Assembly (NCBI GenBank): GCA_023412665.1
Contig: JAEZCA010000008.1
Coordinates: forward strand, 24,239-88,238
DNA from: Bacillota bacterium
Lineage (GTDB): Bacteria; Bacillota; Clostridia; Acetivibrionales; DTU013
Direction: 5' to 3'
DNA: 64,000 nt
Of this stretch, positions 1 through 9,188 are shown in pieces; the stretch's first letter is position 1, and each line of letters begins with the position of its first letter. The notes beneath the pieces were generated by a model. It had not been told where the DNA came from, searched no databases, and saw nothing but the letters and a program-made list of their open reading frames with translations. The position numbers were made by a program, and so were the translations under genes.

Positions 1-1854
1 TTGTGTCAGTACCGTTCCTCTTTCCCCGCCGCTTGTCCACCATTTGCCTGAATGAACACACTGAATGGTGTATTGATCATCTTTCACTTTAGTAATCCTG
101 AATTTCTCATGATCGCCGCCATTATTCGTATAAAGAATAAGATTTGCACCATCATTTTTCTTTTTTCCATTCACATCGATGACGAAGCTTGGGTCCTTTG
201 ATGACTTTATATAGTAAATACCGTCATCCTCCAGTTCATCACTGGTGTATGCAAAGCTCACCGTTTTCGGCGCATCTGTCAGGGAAAATGTGAACTCTGC
301 ATTCTTGGGAGCATCCATGTTTTTTTGTGCGGACAGGATCAAGGGTGTGCCTTCCTTTACTGTCCCGGAAGCAGTGAGTACCAGACCGGTGTTGGTGGAG
401 GGGCGCAGGCTGTACCTGTTGTCATCAAAAAAACCGCCGTTGTTCTCAAAATAGATATTCCAAAGATATGGACTTTTTACTGCCTTTGTACGTACCCCAC
501 TGGCTGCGGTGCCGTCTATTCCCAAATACCTTCCGTCCGCCATTCGCAGGGTAACCTGATTGTTCCCCATTCTTTCCACATAAAGCGGCGTTTCGTCCCG
601 AAGCTCAGCGTTTCCTTTTGAATCGATATTCAGTCTTAAGATATCGTTCACGTGATCATACATAAGCGCGTACCAGCCGTCGTGCTTTAACAGCAAAGCG
701 TCGGGGTCTGGAACGTAGTTGACCGGAGCTGAACCGGACGGAACATAGTACTCCTTAAGAGTAGTCTTCGGATCAGTCATCTTCGGTTTAGGTCCGCCGA
801 TCTTAGCCGCTATATCCGCGGGGACTACGAATATTCTTACGATGAAAAAAGCTGCACCGACATTGCCATACTTTGATTTAATCGCCTTATCACTTGTCGA
901 TGTACTAAAATTATACTCAATACCGTTTTCTGCTGTAATAGAGCCTCCCTGTGAAATCCCTGCCCTTTCCCAGTCATCGTACTCACTGGCATATGTTACT
1001 GTAGGCCACAGGGCGCCATTCTCAAAAGCTATGGCGTCATAAGGTGCAATCGTATACTCATTTTGCTTCCAATATTCAGTGTCATATGGAGGTACATACT
1101 TGGTGCATTTTACCGTTGCTCCCTCTGGAACGACTACAAAGTAAACCGTCGTTGCACCAGACGGGTCGTAAGCAAGAATACGGGAATAGGCATAAGTATT
1201 CGAAATTTCAAGGGTCAGCAGATTCTCCATGTTGATTGTCCTTTTGGTGCCCCCTTTTGGCTTCGGTATGGTGCTACTGCTTGCGGGTGTGGTGCTGCTG
1301 CTAGTTGGTGTGGTGCCGCTGCTTGCGGGCGCATTTCCGGTGTAAGCCACTCCGGGCTGGATGACTGCCTGTCCTGCCGCGCTGTCCCAGTACACATTGA
1401 ACTGTGAGGCAGTTCCGGAAAGCTTCTGAGCGAACTCACGCAATTGTATGTAGTTGGTATTGCCGTCAATCAAACGGGCATCCGAAAAAGTAAAGACGTT
1501 GCCGTTCATCTTAAACTTTGTGCTGCTTTGCCGGATGTTTGCAGTGTTTTGAAGCTTGGTTTCAGTAACTGTGCCGCTATATGGCTTTCCTGGCTCAATC
1601 ACGGCATACTGGCCATCCCAGCCTACATCAAACTGGGCGGAGGTGCCGTTCAGCATCGCTGCGATTGCGCGAAGCTGCAAGTAGTTAGTACCGCTTATCG
1701 CGTATGCCGCTGTGACAGATACGGACTTGCCGTTCATCACAAAATTTGTCTTGCTTGGCGCAGCACTGGCTGCAAACGCTGTCGTTGTCAGCATGGTCAA
1801 CGTCAAGCACAGGGTGAGCAGCATGCTCACAAATCGTAATAATCGTAATTTCAT
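1..1854 (-). CDS. Secreted stalk-domain protein with ricin-type lectin-like C-terminus (3' end off window)
   Basis: The frame is open without a stop from an ATG at 1854 to the left edge (618 codons), so the C-terminus is missing. AGGAAGGAG sits just upstream of the ATG. A signal peptide (basic start, hydrophobic core, AFAA cleavage region near residue 28) leads into two copper-amine-oxidase-N-like 'stalk' units of about 50-60 residues, each with a 'YLQLR' or 'YIQLRE' core and a W-D strand. A Ser/Thr/Pro-rich linker follows, then a middle region of unknown fold, then about 250 residues reading like ricin-type beta-trefoil lectin repeats ('RYLGIDG', 'FVIDVNG', 'KFRITKV'). Inferred role: exported, carbohydrate- or wall-binding. 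A stalk domain alone does not imply amine oxidase activity. Lectin part less certain than the stalk part. Confidence 0.72.
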   Translation of the reverse strand, partial: MKLRLLRFVSMLLTLCLTLTMLTTTAFAASAAPSKTNFVMNGKSVSVTAAYAISGTNYLQLRAIAAMLNGTSAQFDVGWDGQYAVIEPGKPYSGTVTETKLQNTANIRQSSTKFKMNGNVFTFSDARLIDGNTNYIQLREFAQKLSGTASQFNVYWDSAAGQAVIQPGVAYTGNAPASSGTTPTSSSTTPASSSTIPKPKGGTKRTINMENLLTLEISNTYAYSRILAYDPSGATTVYFVVVPEGATVKCTKYVPPYDTEYWKQNEYTIAPYDAIAFENGALWPTVTYASEYDDWERAGISQGGSITAENGIEYNFSTSTSDKAIKSKYGNVGAAFFIVRIFVVPADIAAKIGGPKPKMTDPKTTLKEYYVPSGSAPVNYVPDPDALLLKHDGWYALMYDHVNDILRLNIDSKGNAELRDETPLYVERMGNNQVTLRMADGRYLGIDGTAASGVRTKAVKSPYLWNIYFENNGGFFDDNRYSLRPSTNTGLVLTASGTVKEGTPLILSAQKNMDAPKNAEFTFSLTDAPKTVSFAYTSDELEDDGIYYIKSSKDPSFVIDVNGKKKNDGANLILYTNNGGDHEKFRITKVKDDQYTIQCVHSGKWWTSGGERGTVLTQ

Positions 1855-2034
1855 TGTTTTGCTCCTTCCTCAAGCACTATTGGCAGGACGAATACAGGCC
1901 CCGCAAAGCATTTGCTTTAGAGTCAGTATACCGGATTTTACAAGGAAGGGGCTCTCTTTAGCGTGAAATGTAGAGAATTCTGCCCGAAATGCGAAAATCA
2001 GGTCTCAAAATGACATAGATCCAAAATAGAGGAA

Positions 2035-2065
2035 AAATACTGTGGTGTCTCTTTCCACAGTATTT
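2035..2065 (-). terminator. Inverted repeat downstream of the Cthe_2159-like gene
   Basis: Perfect 11-bp arms (AAATACTGTGG at 2035-2045, CCACAGTATTT at 2055-2065) with a 9-nt loop lie about 100 bp past the stop of the gene at 2165 and upstream of the gene at 1854. There is no clean T-run on the minus strand, so termination is plausible rather than shown. The rest of 1855-2164 holds only the leader and ribosome site of the gene at 1854. Confidence 0.4.
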
Positions 2066-2164
2066 CTCCGACTATTTTATTAATTGGTATATTAACTATG
2101 GCTTCCATGATCCTCAGGGACACACCAATTCGTTGTGTCGCTGTAACATTGCATTAGCTTGATA

Positions 2165-4156
2165 CTATTTTGCGGTAAATTCACTGGTGGAAGACCCAAT
2201 GGTAATCGTATAGGTTTCACCCTTAGTAATATCAGGACTGCTGAGAATCACAACCGCAAAGTCAAGTTCAGGTTCATATGAAGAAATTATCGTATTCCCA
2301 TCAGCATCTGTCAGAGTAATGGCAGTTCCTGCGGGCTGATTGCCTGCCCTCAATGCGATGACACCTTGTTCAAAGTCGCTAAAGCTCTGCGCCATGCCGG
2401 CTGCACCGGTACCGATGAATGTGCCGCCTGTGATGATTCCGCTGGCATCAAAGTCCAGGGTAGCCGTATCGCCGATGGTAGGTCCGCATACAACTGTATA
2501 GCCTCCGGAAATAGTCAGCGTTCCATTGGCATCAATACCATCACCGCTGGCGTTAATATACGATTTCCCGCCCGAGATGACAATACTGCCATTAGAAGAA
2601 GAAGCGCCGCCTCTGCCGCCGAACTTGTCTTTACCGCGCTTACCGCCAAAACCGCTCTGATCGGTGCCGCCTGCAGCATTGATGCCGTCATCGCTGGCAT
2701 ACAAGGTGATGTCACCGCCGGAGACCTCCACATGGAGCCCTTCCAGTCCTTCATAACTTTCAGAAATATTGATGGTCCCTGAAGAGACAATCAGCGTATC
2801 ATCGGCATGGAAACCGTCATCGCCCGTCGCAACTTTAAAATCGCCGCCGCTTATATTAATTGAAGTGTTGGAATGAACTGCATCATCTGCGGCATCGATG
2901 GTGAAGCTACCTCCATTGACAGTAAGATTGCCGGTGGCTTTAATGCCCTTGCTGCTAGTGCCGGTGTTGGTGCCGGTGTTGGTGCCGGTGTTGGTGTTGG
3001 CACTTGTGCCAGCGTTGCTGTTGGTTCTGCCGGTGTCGGTGCTGGTGTTGGTGCTGGGTCTGCTGCTGTTTGGCTCTGTATCGGCACTTTCGGCACCAGT
3101 GGCTGCATTACCTCCCTTGTAGCCATTCCGTTGACGACCACCACCGCCCGTGAATCCACCGCCACCCTCGAAACCGCCGCCGAACCCACCTCCGAAACCA
3201 CCTCCGAAACCGGAGGTCTTCTTTACTGCGTTGGCACTTCCTCCGTCGGAGACAATGCTGAAGGTACCGCCATCGATCTGCATCTGGGCAGAGGCATCAA
3301 CCCCGTCGCCTTCGGAAGTAATATTAATAGTGCCGCTCTGGATGTATATAAAGCCACGGGTGGTATCATCCGTGTTCTCCGCATGGATCCCGTCCTTGCC
3401 GGAAGTGATATTTATCCCGGCATTGGCAATGCTGATACTATCCTTTCCCGCCAGGCCATGGGAAGCCGAGGTGATCTCATAGGTACCGCTGGTGAGTGTC
3501 AGCTCATCCTTGGAAACGATACCGTGTCCTGCCGGGGACTTGATTGTCAGCGTTCCGGAACCGTTCAGCGTGAGATCATCCTTTGAAAATATGACTGCAT
3601 CGACGTTATTTTCGTCAATAGCGGTAAAGGCCCATCCATTGGAAAGAGTGTTGGCCGAATCCGGAGCAAGGGTGACGAATACCTTATCCGCCTGCAGGAT
3701 ATAAATGGGTGCAAATGTATTACTATTGATGGAAGCATTATTGAGCACCAGTTGTATCTTATCAGTTTTCTCCGAGTTTACGATGATCGTCCCATCATTG
3801 AGAGTACCCGATAGAATATATGTGCCTTCATCGATGATGGTCACGGTCCCTCCGGAAATCTAAACGGCATTGGAGCCGCTGGCTGCAGTATCGCCATTGA
3901 GCTGAATGAAGGCGCTTTCGCTTTCATCATACCCCACTTCAAAATCCCGGGAAGAGAACAGTTCTGAGGTGTCTGCCATAACCTCCCCGCCGGTGGTGGT
4001 GTCATTGGACAAACCGCTGTTTGATGCAGCAGGATCGTTAACAGTCTGCTGCTGATTGCTCGTACTATTTTGAGAATCGATCACAGTGCTGTTCTGACCG
4101 CATCCGGAAAACAATATCATACTCACCAGCAACAATGTGAGAATTGCATTTTTCAT
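2165..4156 (-). pseudogene. Cthe_2159-like carbohydrate-binding lipoprotein, interrupted by in-frame TAG
   Basis: Two open segments (4156-3860 and 3859-2165) share one reading frame, separated only by a TAG at 3860-3862. The first starts at ATG 4156 (AGGAGG 7-8 nt upstream) with a lipoprotein signal ending in FSGC and a Ser/Thr/Asn linker. The second holds repeats of 'GTINITS', 'ISGG' and 'DDGINA' strands typical of the right-handed beta-helix, calcium- and polysaccharide-binding Cthe_2159/DUF4353 family, with Gly-rich and (TNTG)n low-complexity inserts. The TAG falls where the family runs uninterrupted into 'GGTVTI', so the protein is one unit of about 660 residues. A GTG at 3844 preceded by GGAGGG might allow reinitiation, but would lack a signal peptide. 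Last gene of the VTC-DUF4956 cluster. Nonsense mutation, readthrough and sequence error cannot be separated here. Confidence 0.8.
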
Positions 4157-4183
4157 TGTAAAGCCTCCTTTCATATCGCCTCA

Positions 4184-4879
4184 CTACAGTTCCATAGCAG
4201 TGGTTTCCTGTTTGGATACCGTAATTTCCAGATTGCCGTTCCTGCAGCGGAGCTTGTCGATCATTTCCTTTTCTTTTTCCGCATCCCGTAAAGTCAGGTT
4301 ATATGTCAGACGGAACATGCTGCCCATATTTGTGGTCTTGACCCGCACCAGTTCACGGGCAGTAGTATATTCCTCAAGGATTTCCTCAAATACACCGGTG
4401 TAATCCAGATCCTCGGGAATAGTAATATTCAGTGTCTTATAAACCGCTGCGTTTCTTTTTGAGCCAAAGTCCAGCCGGTTGCAGATCATCACGAGCGCAC
4501 ACATAATTAAAGCAAAGAGCAGTGCGAATGCCAGATAGCCCATACCTGTTATCAAACCGGCGCCCATGGCCAGAAAAAGCATGGTGATTTCCTTGGCATT
4601 ACCGGGCACGGAGCGGAACCGAACGAGGCTGAATGCTCCGGCCACAGCAACACCCGCACCCACGTTTCCATTTACCATCATGATTACAACACACACAACG
4701 GCTGGCAGCAGGGCAACGGTAACGATAAAGCTTTTCGTATAACGGCTGCGGTACATATATGCAAATGCCATAATCAGACCGATTACCAGCGAGCAGCCGA
4801 TGCAAAGCAAAAATTCAGACACACTGATGATACTGGTCATGTCTGTATCGAACAGACCTTGAAACAAAGAATCAAGCAT
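4184..4879 (-). CDS. DUF4956 family membrane protein
   Basis: 231 residues. About four hydrophobic segments occupy the N-terminal 145 residues, including the family-typical 'GNVGAGVAVAGAFSLVRFRS' loop and a following 'GNAKEI', then a soluble ferredoxin-like C-terminal domain ('LNITIPEDLDYTGVF'). AGGAGG precedes the ATG at 4879. It overlaps the VTC gene by 8 bp and is followed 27 bp later by the Cthe_2159-like gene, which fits translational coupling. DUF4956 proteins are recurrent neighbours of VTC-domain and CotH-type genes in Firmicutes. Their biochemical role is not established; an envelope polymer function is inference from context. Confidence 0.85.
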   Translation of the reverse strand: MLDSLFQGLFDTDMTSIISVSEFLLCIGCSLVIGLIMAFAYMYRSRYTKSFIVTVALLPAVVCVVIMMVNGNVGAGVAVAGAFSLVRFRSVPGNAKEITMLFLAMGAGLITGMGYLAFALLFALIMCALVMICNRLDFGSKRNAAVYKTLNITIPEDLDYTGVFEEILEEYTTARELVRVKTTNMGSMFRLTYNLTLRDAEKEKEMIDKLRCRNGNLEITVSKQETTAMEL

Positions 4880-5591
4880 ATATAGGTGCCTCCTTTTTTT
4901 GTTGAAATATTATTGATTGATAAGCGGTCCCGTATTTGGAATAGGATGTCTTATAAATATTCTCTTTAGACAGCACCCGGGTCATCCACAGCGGGATGCC
5001 GCCGGAGCATTTCAATTCCATCAGGACCAGGCCTTCAGGCAGAATCGGAGTCCCCCAAACATCCGCTTCCAGGGACAGTTCCTTCTGGCGGCAAAGTATC
5101 CGGTCATCGAAGGTGACCCGAAAATCATCTCCGTTCCGGCTGTAGTAGGCTTCTCTTTCGTAGGATAAAAACAGCACCGGATGGAGCGTCTGATAATAGT
5201 CCAGAAAATATTCGATCTCATCGGAAATTTGTGATCTTTTACCTATGGGCGCCTTGCCCGCCACCCATTCCATTGCATTCATTTCCGGCAGAGACAGACG
5301 GCGTTTGTAAACGACAGAATTATATTTCTTCTTGAGTTCCACAAACACGGGGCTTTCCGCGCTGCTCCTGGCGTAGCTTCGGATGCGGAGCTTTTCCTTA
5401 TATGCAGGCCTTTCGATGGAGCGGCGGATCAGACGATAAGTGTCCGTGTCATAATAAATATTGCAGATCGTCGTGTGTCCGTACATATCCTGCTCCATAT
5501 AAGGCTTCATCTCTCTGAGGATCTTCCCCTTCTGTGCCAGGTTGATGATATATTTAAATTCATAGCGCATAAAAACATTTTTGTATGTCAT
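4872..5591 (-). CDS. VTC-domain (polyphosphate polymerase-like) protein
   Basis: 239 residues, cytoplasmic, matching the VTC/CYTH-like tunnel fold: N-terminal 'RYEFKYII', 'IYYDTD', a basic strand 'YKEKLRIRSY', 'VFVELKKKY' followed by 'YKRR', 'YEREAY', 'RVTFDD', and the C-terminal 'LMELKC'. The alternating Lys/Arg/Glu residues are those that line the polyphosphate tunnel in eukaryotic Vtc4. Bacterial members sit with DUF4956 and CotH genes and their product has not been firmly shown, so polyphosphate synthesis is a family-level expectation. GGAGG precedes ATG 5591. First gene of a three-gene minus-strand operon, divergent from the two-component system at 5778. Confidence 0.85.
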   Translation of the reverse strand: MTYKNVFMRYEFKYIINLAQKGKILREMKPYMEQDMYGHTTICNIYYDTDTYRLIRRSIERPAYKEKLRIRSYARSSAESPVFVELKKKYNSVVYKRRLSLPEMNAMEWVAGKAPIGKRSQISDEIEYFLDYYQTLHPVLFLSYEREAYYSRNGDDFRVTFDDRILCRQKELSLEADVWGTPILPEGLVLMELKCSGGIPLWMTRVLSKENIYKTSYSKYGTAYQSIIFQQKKEAPIYA

Positions 5592-5708
5592 AGGTCCTGC
5601 CTCCTTTATAGCTCAAGTTTACCGGAGCAACCATAACTGGACTTAAAAATCACAAAAAGTTCACATTTATTTGCAGTGGTATGTTTTATTTATCAGGCAT
5701 AAGAAGGT

Positions 5709-5714
5709 ATAATT
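5709..5714 (+). promoter_or_regulatory. Possible -10 box for the two-component operon
   Basis: TATAAT lies 64 bp upstream of the response regulator ATG, inside a 186-bp intergenic region shared with the divergent VTC operon. No good -35 is visible at the right distance, which would be consistent with activator dependence, possibly autoactivation by the OmpR-type regulator. Confidence 0.35.
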
Positions 5715-5777
5715 ATTTTAATTTCATTTAATGTTAGTGGGTTATACTGTTGTTAAGAGGAAGAAAGAAGGTGTGTC

Positions 5778-6449
5778 ATGAAAATATTGCTGGCTGAGGA
5801 TGAGCCTTCACTGGCTCGTGCCGTTGTCAAGATATTGGAAAATAACAATTATACTGCTGAAGCTGTCTATAACGGCGAGGATGCCTTGGCTTATCTGGAG
5901 ACCGGAGAGTACGATGCTGCAATTTTAGATATCATGATGCCGAAAATGGATGGTATTACTGTGCTAAAAAAGCTCCGGGCAAGCGGAAATACCACACCGA
6001 TCCTTATGCTGACTGCTAAGTCGGAGGTGGACGACAAGGTACTGGGGCTGGACAGCGGTGCCAACGATTATCTGACAAAACCCTTTGACAGCAAAGAGCT
6101 GCTGGCCAGGATCAGGGCCATGACAAGGGGACAGCATGCAGTCTATACAAAGATATCCTTTGGAAACATAACGCTGGACCGCGCTACATTTGAGCTTTCT
6201 TCCCCCAGCGGGAGCTTCCGGCTGGCCAACAAGGAGTTCCAGATGATGGAGATACTCATGAACAATCCTCAGAGTCTTGTTTCCACAGAGCGATTCATGG
6301 ATAAGATATGGGGATTTGACTCCGATACGGAGCTAAATGTGGTTTGGGTGTACATCTCGTATCTGCGCAAAAAACTGTCCGCACTTGATGCGAATATTCA
6401 GATTCGGGCAGCTCGAAACGCTGGATACTCACTGGAGGTAATATCATGA
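5778..6449 (+). CDS. OmpR/PhoB-family response regulator
   Basis: 223 residues. The N-terminal receiver domain has acidic D8/E9, phosphoacceptor D51 in 'AAILDIMMPKMDG', T/A at 'LMLTAKS' and K101 in 'LTKPFD'. The C-terminal winged helix-turn-helix runs from about residue 128 to 221 ('NKEFQMMEILM', 'VWVYISYLRKKL'). AAGAAGGTG precedes ATG 5778. Its stop overlaps the kinase start (ATGA), so the two are translationally coupled. The operon is divergent from the VTC/DUF4956/Cthe_2159 cluster, making that cluster a reasonable target; this is inference. Confidence 0.95.
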   Translation: MKILLAEDEPSLARAVVKILENNNYTAEAVYNGEDALAYLETGEYDAAILDIMMPKMDGITVLKKLRASGNTTPILMLTAKSEVDDKVLGLDSGANDYLTKPFDSKELLARIRAMTRGQHAVYTKISFGNITLDRATFELSSPSGSFRLANKEFQMMEILMNNPQSLVSTERFMDKIWGFDSDTELNVVWVYISYLRKKLSALDANIQIRAARNAGYSLEVIS

Positions 6450-7672
6450 TAAAAAAGCTGCAGCGGAAATTCATACTGGTATCTATGGCAGCTTTCCTTG
6501 CTGTGCTCATAGTCATCATCGCAGGTATCAACATCGTGAACTATACAAATGTGACTCGCGAAGCAGATGAGCTGTTGGAAATACTTTCAAAAAACAAAGG
6601 CACATTTCCCCGTGGAAAAGGTGACCGAGGACAGCTTCCGCCCCATATGTCTCCCGAGATCCCTTATGAGACAAGATTTTTTTCCGTGGTTCTGGATCAG
6701 GAGACCGGATTGATCGTTCAGGCTGAGACCAGCAGGATCATCTCTGTAGACCGGGAGGCCGCTATAGCCTATGCCAGACAGATCCTCAATGACAGGCAAA
6801 GCAGCGGCTTTGTAGGAAACTTCCGCTTCATGATGAAGCTGGAAGATACGAATATGCGCGTTATCTTCCTGGACTGCGGCAGAAGACTGGAAGCATTTCG
6901 CGGATTCCTGTTTGCGAGCATCGCTATTTCACTTATCGGCTTTATTATGGTCTTCACACTCATCGCCATTCTCTCCAACAGGATTGTCCGGCCTATTTCC
7001 GAGAGCTACGAGAAGCAAAAGCGATTTATAACCGATGCAGGACATGAGATCAAAACACCGCTGACCATCATAAATGCGGATGTGGATGTCCTGAGAATGG
7101 AATCGGGAGAAAATGAGTGGCTGGAGGATATCCAAAAACAGGTGGAGCGGCTGACGGAACTGACTAATGACCTTGTATATCTTGCGCGGATGGAGGAATC
7201 CGATAATAAGCTTCAGATGGTGGAATTCCCGTTTTCCGATGTTGTCAGTGAAACGGCAGATTCTTTCCATGCGCTGGCACAAACCAGGCACAAGGATTTT
7301 GATTATGCTATCCAGCCCATGCTCTGCCTGAATGGAAATGAAAAATCCATTCGGCAGTTAGTGGGGATACTGCTGGACAATGCATTGAAGTATTCTCCGG
7401 AAAACGGGAAAATCTCGCTGAAGGTTCAAAAGCAAAATGGAGCGATTTTGATGTCGGTATATAACACGACTGAATATGTTGTGCTAAAGGAAAGCCTTTC
7501 GAAGCTCTTTGAACGTTTTTACCGGATAGACCCTTCCCGCAATTCCCAGACCGGCGGGCACGGAATCGGATTATCTGTTGCAAAAGCTATTGTCCTGGCA
7601 CACAACGGTAAGATTCAAAGCACAACTGAGGACGGCCACTCACTGATGATCACAGTAACGTTCCCAATATAA
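6446..7672 (+). CDS. Membrane sensor histidine kinase, partner of the regulator at 5778
   Basis: 408 residues. TM1 at about 11-31, an external region of about 120 residues, TM2 at about 153-176, a very short linker in place of a full HAMP domain, then HisKA with phospho-acceptor H200 in 'DAGHEIKTPL', N-box 'LLDNALKYSPENG' and G-box 'GGHGIGLSVAKAI'. The extracellular part has a basic, Gly/Pro-containing stretch (residues 50-66) and no recognised sensor fold. Start is the ATG at 6446 overlapping the regulator stop. Ends 22 bp before the convergent GNAT gene, with no obvious terminator between them. Confidence 0.94.
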   Translation: MIKKLQRKFILVSMAAFLAVLIVIIAGINIVNYTNVTREADELLEILSKNKGTFPRGKGDRGQLPPHMSPEIPYETRFFSVVLDQETGLIVQAETSRIISVDREAAIAYARQILNDRQSSGFVGNFRFMMKLEDTNMRVIFLDCGRRLEAFRGFLFASIAISLIGFIMVFTLIAILSNRIVRPISESYEKQKRFITDAGHEIKTPLTIINADVDVLRMESGENEWLEDIQKQVERLTELTNDLVYLARMEESDNKLQMVEFPFSDVVSETADSFHALAQTRHKDFDYAIQPMLCLNGNEKSIRQLVGILLDNALKYSPENGKISLKVQKQNGAILMSVYNTTEYVVLKESLSKLFERFYRIDPSRNSQTGGHGIGLSVAKAIVLAHNGKIQSTTEDGHSLMITVTFPI

Positions 7673-7694
7673 GAGCAAGCTTCCTCTAGCCAAA

Positions 7695-8177
7695 CTAATC
7701 AAGCAATTTGTAATAATAATCTTTCTGCTTGTCAAAAATGTACCCATTGGACAACAATACATTATTAGACGGCAAGTTTTCTTTGTCCGGTTGTGCAATA
7801 ATTTGCTTTGGGTGCTCTTTTTCTTTTATTGTATCAGTCAATAACCTTACGATAGCCTTTCCATACCCTTTTCCTAAATATGCTTCATTGCCAATCAAGT
7901 AGTCTATGGAATAAGTATTATTCTTTTGATCAACATTATACCAATCTTCCATTTCATTTGCATCAAAGCAATCATAATATTGACAAAAACCAATAGGTGT
8001 ATTTCCATCCATGACAATAAAATGGTGTATCCACGAATAAGCTCCATTTCGATCATTAATCTCAGTAAGCCATTCATCCGGCTCTTCATACCACTTTAAT
8101 ATGTATTCTTTGTTTAACCATGTTGTAAGTAACACAATATCTTCATCGTTTATTGGTCTTAAAGTAATTTCTTTCAT
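7695..8177 (-). CDS. GNAT acetyltransferase, AAC(6')-like subgroup
   Basis: 160 residues, a single GNAT domain. Acetyl-CoA binding motif A is 'YLGKGYGKAIVRLL', preceded by the 'IDYLIG' strand and followed by 'NNVLLSNGYIF' of motif B. The N-terminal 'WLNKEYILKWYEEP' and central 'PIGFCQYYDCFD' resemble aminoglycoside 6'-N-acetyltransferase-like members, but substrate cannot be assigned from sequence. Start ATG 8177 has GGGGGAT upstream. Divergent from a TetR regulator; a minus-strand promoter (-35 TTGACT at 8239-8244, -10 TAAAAT at 8216-8221, 17-bp spacing) drives it, with an operator-like repeat over the expected transcription start. Confidence 0.88.
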   Translation of the reverse strand: MKEITLRPINDEDIVLLTTWLNKEYILKWYEEPDEWLTEINDRNGAYSWIHHFIVMDGNTPIGFCQYYDCFDANEMEDWYNVDQKNNTYSIDYLIGNEAYLGKGYGKAIVRLLTDTIKEKEHPKQIIAQPDKENLPSNNVLLSNGYIFDKQKDYYYKLLD

Positions 8178-8189
8178 AATCTATCCCCC

Positions 8190-8209
8190 AAATATGAATA
8201 ATTCTTCGC
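8190..8209. promoter_or_regulatory. Operator-like repeat copy 1 (GNAT promoter)
   Basis: AAATATGAATAATTCTTC matches copy 2 at 8248-8265 in 17 of 18 positions. Only the left arm of the palindrome is perfect here. It lies just downstream of the GNAT -10, over the likely transcription start, a repressing position. Confidence 0.6.
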
Positions 8210-8215
8210 TTTCTT

Positions 8216-8244
8216 ATTTTACACGTTACTATTTTCGAAGTCAA
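8216..8244 (-). promoter_or_regulatory. Sigma-A promoter of the GNAT gene
   Basis: On the minus strand, TTGACT (8244-8239), a 17-bp spacer and TAAAAT (8221-8216), close to consensus. Confidence 0.65.
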
Positions 8245-8248
8245 CACA

Positions 8249-8270
8249 AATATGAATAATACTTCATATT
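8249..8270. promoter_or_regulatory. Palindromic operator copy 2 between the divergent promoters
   Basis: Perfect inverted repeat AATATGAA-N6-TTCATATT, 22 bp, of a size typical for TetR dimers. It ends 2 bp before the -35 of the regulator promoter and abuts the -35 of the GNAT promoter, so one bound dimer could cover both. Confidence 0.65.
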
Positions 8271-8272
8271 CG

Positions 8273-8301
8273 TTGACGAGCTAATGTTATAGGTGTTATA
8301 C
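8273..8301 (+). promoter_or_regulatory. Sigma-A promoter of the TetR regulator
   Basis: TTGACG at 8273-8278, 17-bp spacer, TTATAC at 8296-8301; immediately follows operator copy 2. Confidence 0.6.
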
Positions 8302-8324
8302 TTGATAAAAGAGGAGGTCTGGAA

Positions 8325-8939
8325 TTGAATAGTTTACCATTCATTAGAGAACCACAACAAAAACGTTCTATAGATAAGAAAAGTAGGATAATAAATGCCG
8401 GCTTTGAACTTTTTTCCGAAAAAGGCTACCACAATACTAATACAACAGAAATAGCAAATAAAGCTGGCGTTTCTACCGGAACAGTATATAGTTACTTTAA
8501 GGACAAGAAGGATATTTATATTGCCTCATTTGAAAATTTCCTCAATATTCATCTTCAGCCATTGGTAGATGATTTGGCAAATATGCCGAAGCCTATCGAC
8601 ATTAGACAGTTTGTTGATAAATGTATTGAGATATTTAGGAACCTCTACGTCAACTCAAAAAAGACAATCAACGAATTAGGAGCAATGCAGGAAACAGACC
8701 CTGAAATTATGCAACATTTCGCATGCTATGAGGACATGCTATTGTCCGCTTTTGTAAAAGCGCTTGATAGTCCAAATATAAATCAAAAAAATTTAGACGA
8801 GAAAATGTATCTTATTTATACATTAGCAGATGTATTAGGGCAAGAATACGCATTTGGCTATCACAAAAGCATACGTCTAGAAATACTTCGCGAAGAAGTC
8901 ACTAATATGCTCACCAATTTGCTGATACTAGATAAATAA
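8325..8939 (+). CDS. TetR/AcrR-family transcriptional regulator
   Basis: 204 residues. N-terminal TetR helix-turn-helix at about residues 20-66 ('AGFELFSEKGYHNT', 'IANKAGVSTGTVYSYF'); the C-terminal part is an all-helical ligand/dimerisation domain without recognisable specificity. The start is TTG at 8325, chosen because GGAGG lies 7 nt upstream and homologous sequence begins here. It probably represses itself and the divergent acetyltransferase through the two repeats at 8190 and 8249; the ligand is unknown. The 250 bp after its stop, before the M23 remnant, show no gene. Confidence 0.93.
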   Translation: MNSLPFIREPQQKRSIDKKSRIINAGFELFSEKGYHNTNTTEIANKAGVSTGTVYSYFKDKKDIYIASFENFLNIHLQPLVDDLANMPKPIDIRQFVDKCIEIFRNLYVNSKKTINELGAMQETDPEIMQHFACYEDMLLSAFVKALDSPNINQKNLDEKMYLIYTLADVLGQEYAFGYHKSIRLEILREEVTNMLTNLLILDK

Positions 8940-9188
8940 ACCGATGAAGGTCAGATCATTTATTTCCCTGGGCAATAGGTACCGAGGTGTACAAAAATTC
9001 AACTGTTATATTTAGAATTGTTATTTTTTCAGGTACGGTATGAAATAATGAAATGGTATCATTGATTATGTAACATAATAATGGGCAAATCATAATGTAT
9101 GGGCAAAATAATTATGCAAGAGTTGACTTTTTGCACACTCTCCTATAAATCGATTAATAATCAGTATATACTTATGGGTGGTGATACC

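Noticed and set aside
2873..3586. 237-codon plus-strand frame rich in Gly/Ala/Val
   Set aside because: Shadow of the beta-helix gene's repeats.
2165..4156. Assigning the TAG as pyrrolysine
   Set aside because: The protein is not a methyltransferase and no pyl gene is in view; kept only as one option.
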